The notes beneath the pieces are model-generated. The model searched no databases, was not told where the DNA came from, and worked only from the letters and a program-made list of their open reading frames with translations. From a virus, in IMG/VR virus record IMGVR_UViG_3300036944_000417, positions 1 to 40,450 of that record: DNA of 40,450 nt. One strand, written 5' to 3'. Of the stretch, positions 30,638 to 38,279 are shown in pieces. Within the stretch, counting starts at the first letter, position 1, and every line of letters begins with the position of its first letter. The position numbers and the translations under genes were made by a program.

Positions 30638-32726
30638 ACTTCAGGACGCCCTGGTAAACGCTGACAGGGCCGGTGACGTTGCCGCCGCAAGGCAGCTTGC
30701 AGACGCAATTCACGCCATGCAGACCGTGCAGGACGCGAAGCCTGCGTCCGTCAAAGCCGGAAGCACTATCAACCAGTTCGGCAGGCAGCTTGGCCTAACG
30801 GCACGGTACGGCATGGAGGGGTTGGGAGACACGGCAGAGATGTTTGTTTCACCTTTCCGTTTGTTGACTGACGCCGCCACATCCACAAAGACAATGCCGC
30901 TTGGCAAGCTGGCCGGCAGAACCGCAGATTGGATGGGGCTTCCATCTCCGCAGGGCGCGAATGAGCGCGTTGTCGCAGAAGCCACCAAGTTGATGGCGGG
31001 GTCTGGCGGGCTGATAAAAGGGGCGCAACTTTTAACCAAGGCTGGCATACCGATGGTTGCTAAAGTTGGCGAGTTTCTAGCAGCCAACCCACTGCAGCAG
31101 GTTACGTCTGCCGCCGGCGCAGGACTCGCTGGCGGTGCTTCAAAAGAGGCAGGCGGTACTCAGCTGGAGCAAGGGCTTGCGTCATTCGGCGGCGGTGTAG
31201 CTGGCGGCCTTGTCCCGTCCGTAGTTGGCGGCTCCGTGAACCTTGCAAAGACCCTGTTCAACAAGGGCATCACGGCGCAAGAGTTTGACATCAAGATCGG
31301 CAACATCCTGAAGCAGTCAGGCGTTGACTACAACGAAGTTCCAGAGCGCACACGGCAGGCACTGCGCCAGGAGTTGGCCGGCGCTTTGCAGGCGAACAAG
31401 GAACTGGACCCGGCTGCGGTGTCCCGCCTGCTTGCGTTCAAAGAGGCCGGACTCACCCCAACCCGGGGCATGGTTTCGCAGAACCCTGTGCAGATCACCC
31501 GCGAGCAGAACCTCGCAAAGATGGGCGCGAACTCCAGCGACAGCAGCTTGAGTGGACTTGCGTTGGTTCAGAACCAGAACAACAACAAGCTGATTGGCAA
31601 CCTGAACGACCTGGGTGCGAACCGCGGCGATGTTCTTCGTGCAGGAGAGGCCGTCACAGGCTCCATCCTCGGCAGGCAGGCCGGCCTGCGCGGTGCAGAG
31701 CAGTCCGCGTGGGACGCTGCGAAGGCATCCCCCGGGTACAGGCAACCCATTTCCGCTGGTGTGCTGAGTGACATCAATGCTGCTTTGGACAGCGAGGGCC
31801 TGATGCCCTTTATGAACCCCACAATCAGCAAGTACATGGAGGCGTTCCAGACAGGTGCACCGTTCACCCCGCAGGCGTACAGGAACCTGCAGTCCATGCT
31901 CTCCAAGGAGACCATGAAGGGCGGCAACGAAGGTTATGCAGCCGGCGTTGCTGCGCGTATCTTGCGCGAGGCAGACCTCCTGCCCGCTGGCGTTGTGAAC
32001 AACGGCGCTCCCGTCCCTATGGGCGTGGCAGCAGGTATGCGAGGAGCAGACAACGCAGCCACGGACGCTATAGAGGCCGTAAACAGGGCCAGGAACGCCA
32101 CCGGGGTGGCTTATGACTACGAGGGGTCATCTCCCCTGGTGCGCTCTGTTCTGGCAGACGGCAGAACCAGCGACCCGATGCGTATCGCGCAAAGCTACAT
32201 CATCGGCGGCACTGCAAGAGAGGCAGAGGACTTGGTGCGCCAGGTCGGTCCACAGGGCATGGCACCAATCAAAGAGGCCATTCTGAGCCACCTGAAAGAC
32301 AAGGCACTGAGCGGCGCGTCAGATGAAACCGGCAAGTTCAGTCAGGCCGCGTTCATCAAGGCTTTGAACGCCCTGGGTGACCGCAAGCTGGCTCTGATTT
32401 TCTCGCCAGAGGAACTCCGCGCACTCAGGAACAACGCCAGGGTGGCGTCTTTGATGATGAGCCAGCCTGTTGGGTCTGCCGTCAACAACAGCAACAGCAC
32501 CGCGATGCTGATGGGCCGTGGCTACGATGCATTCAAGGCCCTGGCAGGCAAGTTGCCTTTTGGTCAGCAGTTTGTCCTTGACCCGCTGCAGAACATATCG
32601 CTCTCTGTGGGTACGTCAAAGGCTCAGAACGTGCTGCCTGGTCTACTGGCAGAGCAACCAAAGCAGAGCCTGGTGCAGCCCTACTTGCTGCCTGGGCTGG
32701 CAGCCGGTGGTTTACTTGCGCCGTAG
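30621..32726 (+). CDS. large ejection or internal virion protein, 701 aa
   Basis: ATG 30621 (MASLAELQDALVNADRAGDV) follows GGAG, inside the end of the preceding gene. The first 110 residues form charged helices; then a Gly/Ala-rich region (AAGAGLAGGASKEAGGTQLE; GGGVAGGLVPSVVGGSVNLA) that may cross membranes; then helical domains to the end (YRNLQSMLSKETMKGGNEGY). Length, position and composition match the largest internal protein of short-tailed phages, which helps DNA cross the cell envelope. No lysozyme motif is visible. Confidence 0.65.
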   Translation: MASLAELQDALVNADRAGDVAAARQLADAIHAMQTVQDAKPASVKAGSTINQFGRQLGLTARYGMEGLGDTAEMFVSPFRLLTDAATSTKTMPLGKLAGRTADWMGLPSPQGANERVVAEATKLMAGSGGLIKGAQLLTKAGIPMVAKVGEFLAANPLQQVTSAAGAGLAGGASKEAGGTQLEQGLASFGGGVAGGLVPSVVGGSVNLAKTLFNKGITAQEFDIKIGNILKQSGVDYNEVPERTRQALRQELAGALQANKELDPAAVSRLLAFKEAGLTPTRGMVSQNPVQITREQNLAKMGANSSDSSLSGLALVQNQNNNKLIGNLNDLGANRGDVLRAGEAVTGSILGRQAGLRGAEQSAWDAAKASPGYRQPISAGVLSDINAALDSEGLMPFMNPTISKYMEAFQTGAPFTPQAYRNLQSMLSKETMKGGNEGYAAGVAARILREADLLPAGVVNNGAPVPMGVAAGMRGADNAATDAIEAVNRARNATGVAYDYEGSSPLVRSVLADGRTSDPMRIAQSYIIGGTAREAEDLVRQVGPQGMAPIKEAILSHLKDKALSGASDETGKFSQAAFIKALNALGDRKLALIFSPEELRALRNNARVASLMMSQPVGSAVNNSNSTAMLMGRGYDAFKALAGKLPFGQQFVLDPLQNISLSVGTSKAQNVLPGLLAEQPKQSLVQPYLLPGLAAGGLLAP

Positions 32727-32789
32727 GTAGTCCACAAGCCACAAGAAGGCAAGGGCGCAGAGCCAGCCAATGAGTATCGGTTTGTCCAT
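32712..32789 (-). CDS. antisense 25-aa membrane peptide
   Basis: Leftward frame MDKPILIGWLCALAFLWLVD then YLRRK and TAA: a perfect single membrane helix with a positive C-terminus. It overlaps the end of the preceding rightward gene by 15 bases and starts 17 bases left of the late element at 32807. No clear ribosome site. Reading frame may be coincidental, yet the hydrophobic-then-RRK design is typical of real microproteins. Confidence 0.35.
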   Translation of the reverse strand: MDKPILIGWLCALAFLWLVDYLRRK

Positions 32790-32806
32790 CGGCGCACTAT
32801 AACCCG

Positions 32807-32826
32807 CCTTTACCACTTTGGACAAT
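32807..32826 (+). promoter_or_regulatory. late-region 20-bp element, copy 6
   Basis: CCTTTACCACTTTGGACAAT, identical to copy 5, ends 19 bases before the ATG of the first fibre gene, whose ribosome site TAGGAG sits in that gap. Confidence 0.7.
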
Positions 32827-32845
32827 CACGGTATAGGAGTCCACT

Positions 32846-33442
32846 ATGCCGATACCGGTCTTAATTTCTGAGTTGTCGCAAACAGCGGCATCTAACTATC
32901 CCGCAGGTAGTGATTCTCCTGCCACCCTAGACGACACCCAACGCGCACTGTCCAGCTTCATCGCTCAACTGCGTGACGGTAAAGGGTTCACCAACCCCGT
33001 AGTTCTCGCTTCTGGAACCACCACCGACATTGGTGGGCAGAACAGCCAGTTCGTTGAGATCAGCGGAACCACGACGATCACATCACTCGGCTCCACCTAC
33101 AACGGGCCACGGTTCCTGCGGTTTCAGGGCATCCTCACCCTGACGCACAACGCCACGACTCTGAACATTCCCAGCGGTGCAAACATCACTACCACAGCGG
33201 GATATACCTGCTTGGCAATCCCAAATCAGGCTCTCAACGGCTGGAACATTTACAGCATGGGCAGCGGTGGCGGCGGTGCTACTGGTGGCGGCACTGACAC
33301 GGTGTTCCAGAACAACAAGACAGTGATGACAACAAGCTACACCCTTCCGACTGGCTACAACTCTTCGACTGTTGGGCCACTCACGATTAACAGCGGTGTT
33401 TCTCTAACTGTCCCTAGTGGACAAAGATTGGTGGTTCTATGA
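32846..33442 (+). CDS. tail fibre-like protein, 198 aa
   Basis: ATG with TAGGAG upstream. Short strands repeated through Ser, Thr and Gly residues (TDIGGQNSQFVEISGTTTIT; LSLTHNATTLNIPSGANITT read as LTLTHNATTLNIPSGANITT) are typical of beta-helix or fibre proteins. A glycine stretch (GSGGGGATGGGTDTVFQNN) separates a C-terminal domain ending in SGQRLVVL. It begins the fibre block after the last late element. A head or tail needle role is possible; host-binding is the usual job. Confidence 0.65.
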   Translation: MPIPVLISELSQTAASNYPAGSDSPATLDDTQRALSSFIAQLRDGKGFTNPVVLASGTTTDIGGQNSQFVEISGTTTITSLGSTYNGPRFLRFQGILTLTHNATTLNIPSGANITTTAGYTCLAIPNQALNGWNIYSMGSGGGGATGGGTDTVFQNNKTVMTTSYTLPTGYNSSTVGPLTINSGVSLTVPSGQRLVVL

Positions 33443-34023
33443 GCATGACACTTTCCGGTGACGGATCAATCACGGGTTTAGTCCTTGGAGGGCTTCCTGA
33501 TGCGACTATCCAAACGGCTGACATTGTTGATGCAAATGTGACTCCAGCGAAGTTGTCGCAGCCTTTGACTCTGGCAACGGCACTAGCAACCACTAGCGGC
33601 ACAACAAAAGATTTCACAGTGCCAACGTGGGCGAAGCGAATCACCTTCATTTTTAACCAAGTCGGCACAAACGGCACGAGTGTTTTGGTTTTGCAGGTCG
33701 GAACTGGCGGGGTTATTCAAACTACGAATTACCGCAGCTCTGTAACTTTGAACACGAACCAAGCTGGTTCAACCACCGCATTCGTGCTTGAGTTTACTCA
33801 TGGAGGTGCGGCTGCTGAATATGACGGTTTTGCAACCCTTGTAAAGCACAGCACCGGCATCTGGACTTGCTCTGGCACTTTGGCACGGAGTAACGACAAC
33901 GGAGTAAGCGTTTATTCGGGAGCTAAGTATTCCATTGGTGGGGAGGTTGACATTATTCGACTAACAACCGCAGGCGGTACAGACACTTTCGACAACGGCT
34001 CAGTCGCCATCATGTACGAGTAA
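33439..34023 (+). CDS. tail fibre-like protein, 194 aa
   Basis: ATGA overlap. Starts SMTLSGDGSITGLVLGGLPD, an opening shared by many phage fibre proteins, with a following VDANVTPAKLSQPLT linker. The remaining 140 residues form a beta-rich domain (KRITFIFNQVGTNGTSVLVL) that could bind a receptor. No chaperone motif. Part of a run of four fibre-like genes. Confidence 0.65.
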   Translation: MSMTLSGDGSITGLVLGGLPDATIQTADIVDANVTPAKLSQPLTLATALATTSGTTKDFTVPTWAKRITFIFNQVGTNGTSVLVLQVGTGGVIQTTNYRSSVTLNTNQAGSTTAFVLEFTHGGAAAEYDGFATLVKHSTGIWTCSGTLARSNDNGVSVYSGAKYSIGGEVDIIRLTTAGGTDTFDNGSVAIMYE

Positions 34024-34027
34024 CACC

Positions 34028-34642
34028 ATGCCAACAACAACACTATCAGCCTCAACCACCACCACTGGCGTAAACATAGCCTCTGGTGACGATGGAACTC
34101 TGACACTAAAAACGGGCAGTACAGCAGGAGCGCAAGTTAATGCTCTGTCCTTTGCTGCGGATGGGACTCCTACGTTTCTGAAAGTACCAGCTAACTCTGC
34201 GGTGCAGAGCATGGTGAGGGTGAATACGGCTAACGGATTTGGTTCAACTAACACGGTAATCCGCAAATATACAAACGTCACCAACGGTGTAAATGGATGC
34301 GTTATCCAAGGTTCAGACCTCACGTTTTCAAATGATGCAACAAATGGAGCATCAGTAACCGTCAATACGAGTGGTGTTTACGCTTGCAGTGTTGGAGACA
34401 CAGGTACAACGGCTATTTATCTCGGGCTATCTCTTAACACTACGCAGCCAACGGTGGCTATTCAGTCCATCACAAACGCAGGTGAAGTGCTTGCGATGCT
34501 TAACGTGGGTGCAAATTCTCCGGCTGCGACAAGTTGGACGGGCTACCTCGCTGCTGGCTCAGTTGTTAGACCACACCTCAACGGGGTGGCAGTTGGATCA
34601 AACCCAAGCGCCGTTCAATTCACCATAACAAGGGTTTCCTAA
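34028..34642 (+). CDS. tail fibre-like protein, 204 aa
   Basis: Begins four bases after the preceding stop. N-terminal repeat of Thr/Ser (TTTLSASTTTTGVNIASGDD) followed by a region typical of trimeric-fibre stalks (LTLKTGSTAGAQVNALSFAA), then a C-terminal beta domain resembling C1q- or TNF-like phage heads (GVYACSVGDTGTTAIYLGLS). Likely another host-contact protein. Confidence 0.6.
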   Translation: MPTTTLSASTTTTGVNIASGDDGTLTLKTGSTAGAQVNALSFAADGTPTFLKVPANSAVQSMVRVNTANGFGSTNTVIRKYTNVTNGVNGCVIQGSDLTFSNDATNGASVTVNTSGVYACSVGDTGTTAIYLGLSLNTTQPTVAIQSITNAGEVLAMLNVGANSPAATSWTGYLAAGSVVRPHLNGVAVGSNPSAVQFTITRVS

Positions 34643-35473
34643 ATGGCTGCTGATCTCATTCTCACAAACGATGGCATCGCCTTCGCAAACGGTTCTATAC
34701 AGCCTTCCGCAGCACAGCCTCAGATCATGCCTGTGGGCGCGTCTGTTGCTGGTAACGTCCTCACCGTTTCTCTAAACGCCTGTTCACTCGGGTTTCGCAA
34801 CACCATCGCTGACAGTGGTTCAGTTACTTATGTAACCAGCAGTTCCACTCTTACGTTAAACGTACCCGACACAGCCACACTCGGAACAGTCTCTGCACAA
34901 CAGTCTCGCATCGTCATCCTCGCGCTGAACAACGCAGGGACGATGGAGTTAGCTGTTGTGAATATCGCTGGTGGTAACGACTTGACAGAGACAGGGCTAA
35001 TCAGCACTACCGCAATGAGTACGGGCGCTGACTCCTCCAATGTTGTCTATTCCACAACAGCACGTACCAGCGTTGCATATCGCGTTGTTGGCTACGTTGA
35101 AAGCACACAGGCAACCGCAGGAACTTGGGCCACTACACCAAGCAAGGTTCAGGGCTTTGGTGGGCAGGCTCTGGCTGCTATGTCCTCCTTGGGGTATGGG
35201 CAACAAGTCGATGTAACCGGAATCGTTAAAGCAACCACCTACTACAACACATTCGGCAGGCCGTTTTTACTGAGCCTTCTCGGTAGTGGTGCAGCAGGGC
35301 CAGCTTGTTCACTTAATGGAACCGTGAATGGTGTAGAGATTGCAAGGTCTGGAAGCACATACAACGCTGCATCAAACATCGGCATAGTGTTTCCAGTGCC
35401 CACAGGGGCAAGTTACAGCTTCAACGAAATTGGCGGAGTCGTAACTATCGCAAAAGCATTCAGATTGTTCTAG
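34643..35473 (+). CDS. tail fibre-like protein, 276 aa
   Basis: Starts directly on the base after the preceding stop. Opening ADLILTNDGIAFANGSIQPS resembles the LTLT..G..F..G...QT start seen in phage fibre tips, then a long beta region (GFRNTIADSGSVTYVTSSST) and a C-terminal YSFNEIGGVVTIAKAFRLF domain. Probably the outermost fibre segment. Confidence 0.6.
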   Translation: MAADLILTNDGIAFANGSIQPSAAQPQIMPVGASVAGNVLTVSLNACSLGFRNTIADSGSVTYVTSSSTLTLNVPDTATLGTVSAQQSRIVILALNNAGTMELAVVNIAGGNDLTETGLISTTAMSTGADSSNVVYSTTARTSVAYRVVGYVESTQATAGTWATTPSKVQGFGGQALAAMSSLGYGQQVDVTGIVKATTYYNTFGRPFLLSLLGSGAAGPACSLNGTVNGVEIARSGSTYNAASNIGIVFPVPTGASYSFNEIGGVVTIAKAFRLF

Positions 35474-35481
35474 GAACCACC

Positions 35482-35808
35482 ATGCACTACAAAACCCCCG
35501 ACAACTCTGTCCACTTCCTTGATGACGATTATTTCGTTCATCTTCTCCCCGCTGGCTCTATTGCCATCACAGACGAAGAAGCGGAAGCACTCAAGCCTGT
35601 TCCACCAGAGCCAACCGTGCAGGACAAACTTGCACAACTGGACGCAGACAACACGCTCACCCAGCGCAACCTGCGCGAAACAGTGATGCTTATGGCAGAG
35701 GCATTCAAGACAGTGACAAACGGCGCTGTTGACTTGTCCACCATTCCCGGCGTTGCAAAGGTTTACGCAGTAGAGGCAGAGGCCGCATTGCTGAGAGAGC
35801 AACTGTGA
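35482..35808 (+). CDS. fibre-associated chaperone-like protein, 108 aa
   Basis: Acidic protein MHYKTPDNSVHFLDDDYFVH with PEPTVQDKLAQLDADNTLTQ and a helical end (VMLMAEAFKTVTNGAVDLS). The opening pattern (Y..P.N.VH.L.D) and the IT.EEA.A segment are found in phage tail-fibre assembly chaperones. Its place directly after the fibres fits. It overlaps the next gene as GTGA. Confidence 0.6.
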   Translation: MHYKTPDNSVHFLDDDYFVHLLPAGSIAITDEEAEALKPVPPEPTVQDKLAQLDADNTLTQRNLRETVMLMAEAFKTVTNGAVDLSTIPGVAKVYAVEAEAALLREQL

Positions 35809-36083
35809 TTGGTTTCCTGCTTAAGTGCCTGCCCTTGGTGGCCCCCGCCATCCGGTACTCAGACAACCCAAACCGCAGCTATTGGCACGTGCATCTGCTG
35901 GTGTACGCAATCATCATTTGGCTGCTGGACATGGTGCTGGCTCACCTGTTCTTCTCACCGAAAAAAGGCGAATGGACGATCAGCCACACGCTGGAGCGTA
36001 CTGCCCCGCACAGTCTGAAACATTGGCAACTCGGGGAGGCGATTAACAAGATCAGCAGTGGGCATATTAAAGCGCTGATATGA
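35805..36083 (+). CDS. membrane protein, 92 aa
   Basis: Starts with GTG overlapping the previous stop. It has a basic N-terminus, one clear hydrophobic helix (HVHLLVYAIIIWLLDMVLAH) and a soluble C-terminus (KGEWTISHTLERTAPHSLKH). Lysis-region placement suggests a holin or membrane accessory role, unproven. ATGA overlap with the next gene. Confidence 0.55.
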   Translation: MIGFLLKCLPLVAPAIRYSDNPNRSYWHVHLLVYAIIIWLLDMVLAHLFFSPKKGEWTISHTLERTAPHSLKHWQLGEAINKISSGHIKALI

Positions 36084-36466
36084 ACCACCCGCTCACCTCA
36101 ATTTATTGGGACAGCACAAGGCCACTCAAGCTGCTGACACTGTTTCTCTACCCGCTTGCGGCGTTTGGGATGTACCTGTCCAGCTTTAACGAAAACGGTG
36201 ATACGCACCTTTTAATGCGCCTTGCTCCGTGGTGGGTATGGGCGTTGATGGTGTCTTACGTTTGGTGCGCCAGATTGGTTTGGCTTATCTGGTGGGAGGG
36301 ACTTAAGTGGACACGCCGCACAACCCCGTTTTTCGGAATCTGCTTCTGGTCTTTCCTTTTGGCATCCAACTTGCAGCGCCCTGAAACGCTCGCATTCGGC
36401 ACGATGTATGGGATATGCGCCCTACTTGAAGGCTGGATTTTGTCACGCGCTTGGATGGAGGATTGA
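36080..36466 (+). CDS. multi-pass membrane protein, 128 aa
   Basis: Three or four membrane helices: LKLLTLFLYPLAAFGMYLSS, LAPWWVWALMVSYVWCARLV, FFGICFWSFLLASNLQ, and LAFGTMYGICALLEGWIL. Very Trp-rich. It sits among small lysis-region genes; a membrane-bound role in lysis or exclusion is likely. No family named. Confidence 0.6.
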   Translation: MNHPLTSIYWDSTRPLKLLTLFLYPLAAFGMYLSSFNENGDTHLLMRLAPWWVWALMVSYVWCARLVWLIWWEGLKWTRRTTPFFGICFWSFLLASNLQRPETLAFGTMYGICALLEGWILSRAWMED

Positions 36467-36793
36467 ATGGAACTGGAAATCATCAAACTGCTGACTTCCG
36501 GTACTTTGGGCACAGCCGCAACCTTCATCCTTGGCATCGTCGCTTTGGCGATATTCGGGCCAAAAATAGTGAACGCAGTCAAAGGCGACAGGGTAGAGGG
36601 CAATGTGCTTGACCGGCTCTTGGCCCATGAAAAGCGCATGAACGAGATGGACAGCTTGATACACAAGCAGCAAGTCAAAGTCACGCGCTTGGTTGTTCTG
36701 GTGACTCACTTGAATGGACTGCTGACAACAAACGGCATCCAGATACCGGAGAAAATCGAGAAAGAGATCACCGACTTGACGGAGGATTTATGA
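36467..36793 (+). CDS. one-helix membrane protein with coiled coil (XhlA- or spanin-like), 108 aa
   Basis: An N-terminal helix (GTAATFILGIVALAIFGPKI) is followed by a charged coil (LDRLLAHEKRMNEMDSLIHK; LVVLVTHLNGLLTTNG). This design is that of XhlA-like holin partners or inner-membrane spanins. Overlaps the next gene as ATGA. Which of the two roles is not decidable from sequence. Confidence 0.55.
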   Translation: MELEIIKLLTSGTLGTAATFILGIVALAIFGPKIVNAVKGDRVEGNVLDRLLAHEKRMNEMDSLIHKQQVKVTRLVVLVTHLNGLLTTNGIQIPEKIEKEITDLTEDL

Positions 36794-36984
36794 CACCGCA
36801 AGAGGCCAGCTTCCGACTCTGGTGGGCGCAGCATTACGCCACGCAAGCCCTGTTTAACCACAACGAAGAAGTGGGCCAAGCCATATTCCAAGAGATTTGG
36901 GACATCGCCATCCAAGAGGCCGCAGCGGTAGCTGTTGACGTGAACCCTTTTGTAGCCGAACGAGTGAGGCAACTATGCAACTGA
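36790..36984 (+). CDS. hypothetical lysis-region protein, 64 aa
   Basis: ATGA overlap. It reads MTPQEASFRLWWAQHYATQA then FNHNEEVGQAIFQEIWDIAI and ends with a Cys near the C-terminus. Helical and soluble; no signal peptide or lipobox. It overlaps the endolysin start by ten bases. No family recognised. Confidence 0.55.
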   Translation: MTPQEASFRLWWAQHYATQALFNHNEEVGQAIFQEIWDIAIQEAAAVAVDVNPFVAERVRQLCN

Positions 36985-37406
36985 GTGACCATTTTTCCCT
37001 CTCTGAAGCATTGCATAGTCAAACTGCTTCACGTATGGGGATTGCAAACGACCCGACCATCGACATCCTGGACAACATGAAGGCCGCGGCCAGCATGATG
37101 GAGCAGGTCCGTACGCTGCTGGACAGCAAGCCCATCCTGATCTCCAGCTGGTACCGCTCACCAGCCCTGAACGCTGCGGTCAAAGGCTCCCAAGGCTCTG
37201 CGCACCTGCTGGGCTGGGCCATCGACTTCACCGCCCCAAAGTTCGGTACTGTGAACCAGATCATCGACAGGATTAGGTCATCTGGACTTGCCTACGATCA
37301 GGTGATAAACGAATGGAACGGGGCATGGTGTCATCTGAGCCTAGACCCAAGAGGTCGCCAAATGGCGCTACGCATCGACTCTATGGGAACGAGGGAATAC
37401 GCATGA
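36975..37406 (+). CDS. M15-family endolysin (L-alanyl-D-glutamate or D-Ala-D-Ala peptidase)
   Basis: A 143-aa zinc peptidase that would cut the peptide part of the cell wall. Zinc ligands visible: H77 in GSAHLLGWAIDF with D84, and H120 in NGAWCHLSLD; E113 just before may be the catalytic base. The preceding SSWYRSPALNAAV is the conserved segment of peptidase M15_3. No signal peptide, so it depends on the holin encoded downstream. The ATG lies ten bases inside the preceding gene. Confidence 0.85.
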   Translation: MQLSDHFSLSEALHSQTASRMGIANDPTIDILDNMKAAASMMEQVRTLLDSKPILISSWYRSPALNAAVKGSQGSAHLLGWAIDFTAPKFGTVNQIIDRIRSSGLAYDQVINEWNGAWCHLSLDPRGRQMALRIDSMGTREYA

Positions 37407-37918
37407 ACTGGCAAGACGTTGGTGAATGGATCAAGGGCAATGCAGGCTCCGGCGCTGCACTGGTGGGGTCACTGCTTACCGGCAATATCCCCGGCGCTGT
37501 GGCTGCTGGTGTCGCATTGGTGAGTAGCGCCACGGGCAGCAACGACCCTGCGGCTGCGCTGCAATCGCTTCAAACCGACCCGGCAACAGTCGTGCGGCTG
37601 CGCGAGCTTGCGGTGCAGGACGATGCGAATATCCGCGCCCACATTCAGGCGATGGAAAAGATGCGACTTGATGACCTAGCAGCAGAGCATCACGAAACGC
37701 AAGAGACTATCCGCGCAGGCGATAGGGCAGAAGATCGCTTTATTCGCTGGACGCGGCCCGGCCAAAGCTGGCTTAGTCTGGTGGCGGCTATTGGCTACGG
37801 GGTATCGGCAGACAACCCAAGTCTAGAGCTTGTCGCGTTGCTGCTGGCGCTGCCTTGGGCATACGCTGGACTGCGGCAAATTGGCAAGGGCATCGACAGC
37901 TTGAAGCCTGCTAAGTAG
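37403..37918 (+). CDS. holin, three-helix GTA-type family
   Basis: A 171-aa protein of the GTA_holin_3TM family: an N-terminal helix (GSGAALVGSLLTGNIPGAVAAGVALVSSA), a charged stretch with PAALQSLQTDPATVVRLREL and RAHIQAMEKMRLDDLAAEHH, then the conserved RFIRWTRPGQSWLSL and a C-terminal membrane part (VALLLALPWAYAGLRQIG). It would form membrane holes for the endolysin encoded just before it (ATGA overlap). It is the last rightward gene before the attP region. Confidence 0.8.
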   Translation: MNWQDVGEWIKGNAGSGAALVGSLLTGNIPGAVAAGVALVSSATGSNDPAAALQSLQTDPATVVRLRELAVQDDANIRAHIQAMEKMRLDDLAAEHHETQETIRAGDRAEDRFIRWTRPGQSWLSLVAAIGYGVSADNPSLELVALLLALPWAYAGLRQIGKGIDSLKPAK

Positions 37919-37921
37919 CGC

Positions 37922-38090
37922 AAATGCAGGTGTGCCTGCTGGTGCGATGCAGGTGCGGTTAGTAGTCACTACCGCAAAAATGATGGTGCCCGGGGCCGGA
38001 CTCGAACCGGCACGCCTTGCGGCGGGGGATTTTGAGTCCCGTAGCGGTTTGAATAGGGGCGTGGCCTAGCGCCAGATCACACCTGCATTT
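37922..38090. other. candidate attP with tRNA-Leu(CAA) 3' portion
   Basis: On the minus strand, about 38048 down to 37984 reads as the 3' part of a tRNA-Leu: anticodon loop CTCAAAA (anticodon CAA), long variable arm CGCC-GCAA-GGCG, T arm GCCGGTTCGAGTCCGGC, acceptor 3' strand CCCGGGC, A and CCA. No 5' acceptor strand or D arm exists, so it is not a gene but a copy of the kind used as an integration core. It is flanked by a perfect 13-bp inverted repeat AAATGCAGGTGTG (37922-37934 and 38078-38090) with another related copy at 37946-37957, which look like integrase arm sites. Confidence 0.75.
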
Positions 38091-38279
38091 TCACCTGACT
38101 TTTTCCATAGTAGCAGAAGATGATGCGGGTGTGGTTTCAAGCATTCGTTTGAGCCAGCGACTGCCGCCAATTTCAAGAAACTTCTGGTGCTGCGCCGGGG
38201 TCATCTTCACCGTCACCAGCTTGGTCGCTGGATTGGCAGAAGGTGGTCGACCAGCGCCATCGCGTTTGCCGCCTGTCAT
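38091..38279 (-). CDS. RHH/AbrB-like small protein, 62 aa
   Basis: ATG 38279 overlaps the upstream gene's stop (ATGA). The peptide has GRPPSANPATKLVTVKMTPA then QHQKFLEIGGSRWLKRMLE, a strand followed by helices with the pattern seen in small phage DNA-binding proteins of ribbon-helix-helix type. Next to attP it may help control integration. Regulatory role inferred. Confidence 0.55.
   Translation of the reverse strand: MTGGKRDGAGRPPSANPATKLVTVKMTPAQHQKFLEIGGSRWLKRMLETTPASSSATMEKVR

Noticed and set aside
12799-32826. Late elements as ordinary sigma-70 promoters
   Set aside because: With TTTACC as -35, the hexamers 17 bases downstream differ between copies (TATAGG, CATTCA, CATGAC, GCAACT, TGTCTC); with GACAAT as -10 the spacing is only 6.
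32846-35473. Diversity-generating retroelement acting on the fibres
   Set aside because: BPP-1-like podoviruses can carry one, but I see no reverse transcriptase gene and no template or variable repeat pair.
37984-38048. Functional tRNA-Leu gene
   Set aside because: The 5' acceptor strand and D arm are absent; only the part from the anticodon arm to CCA is present.
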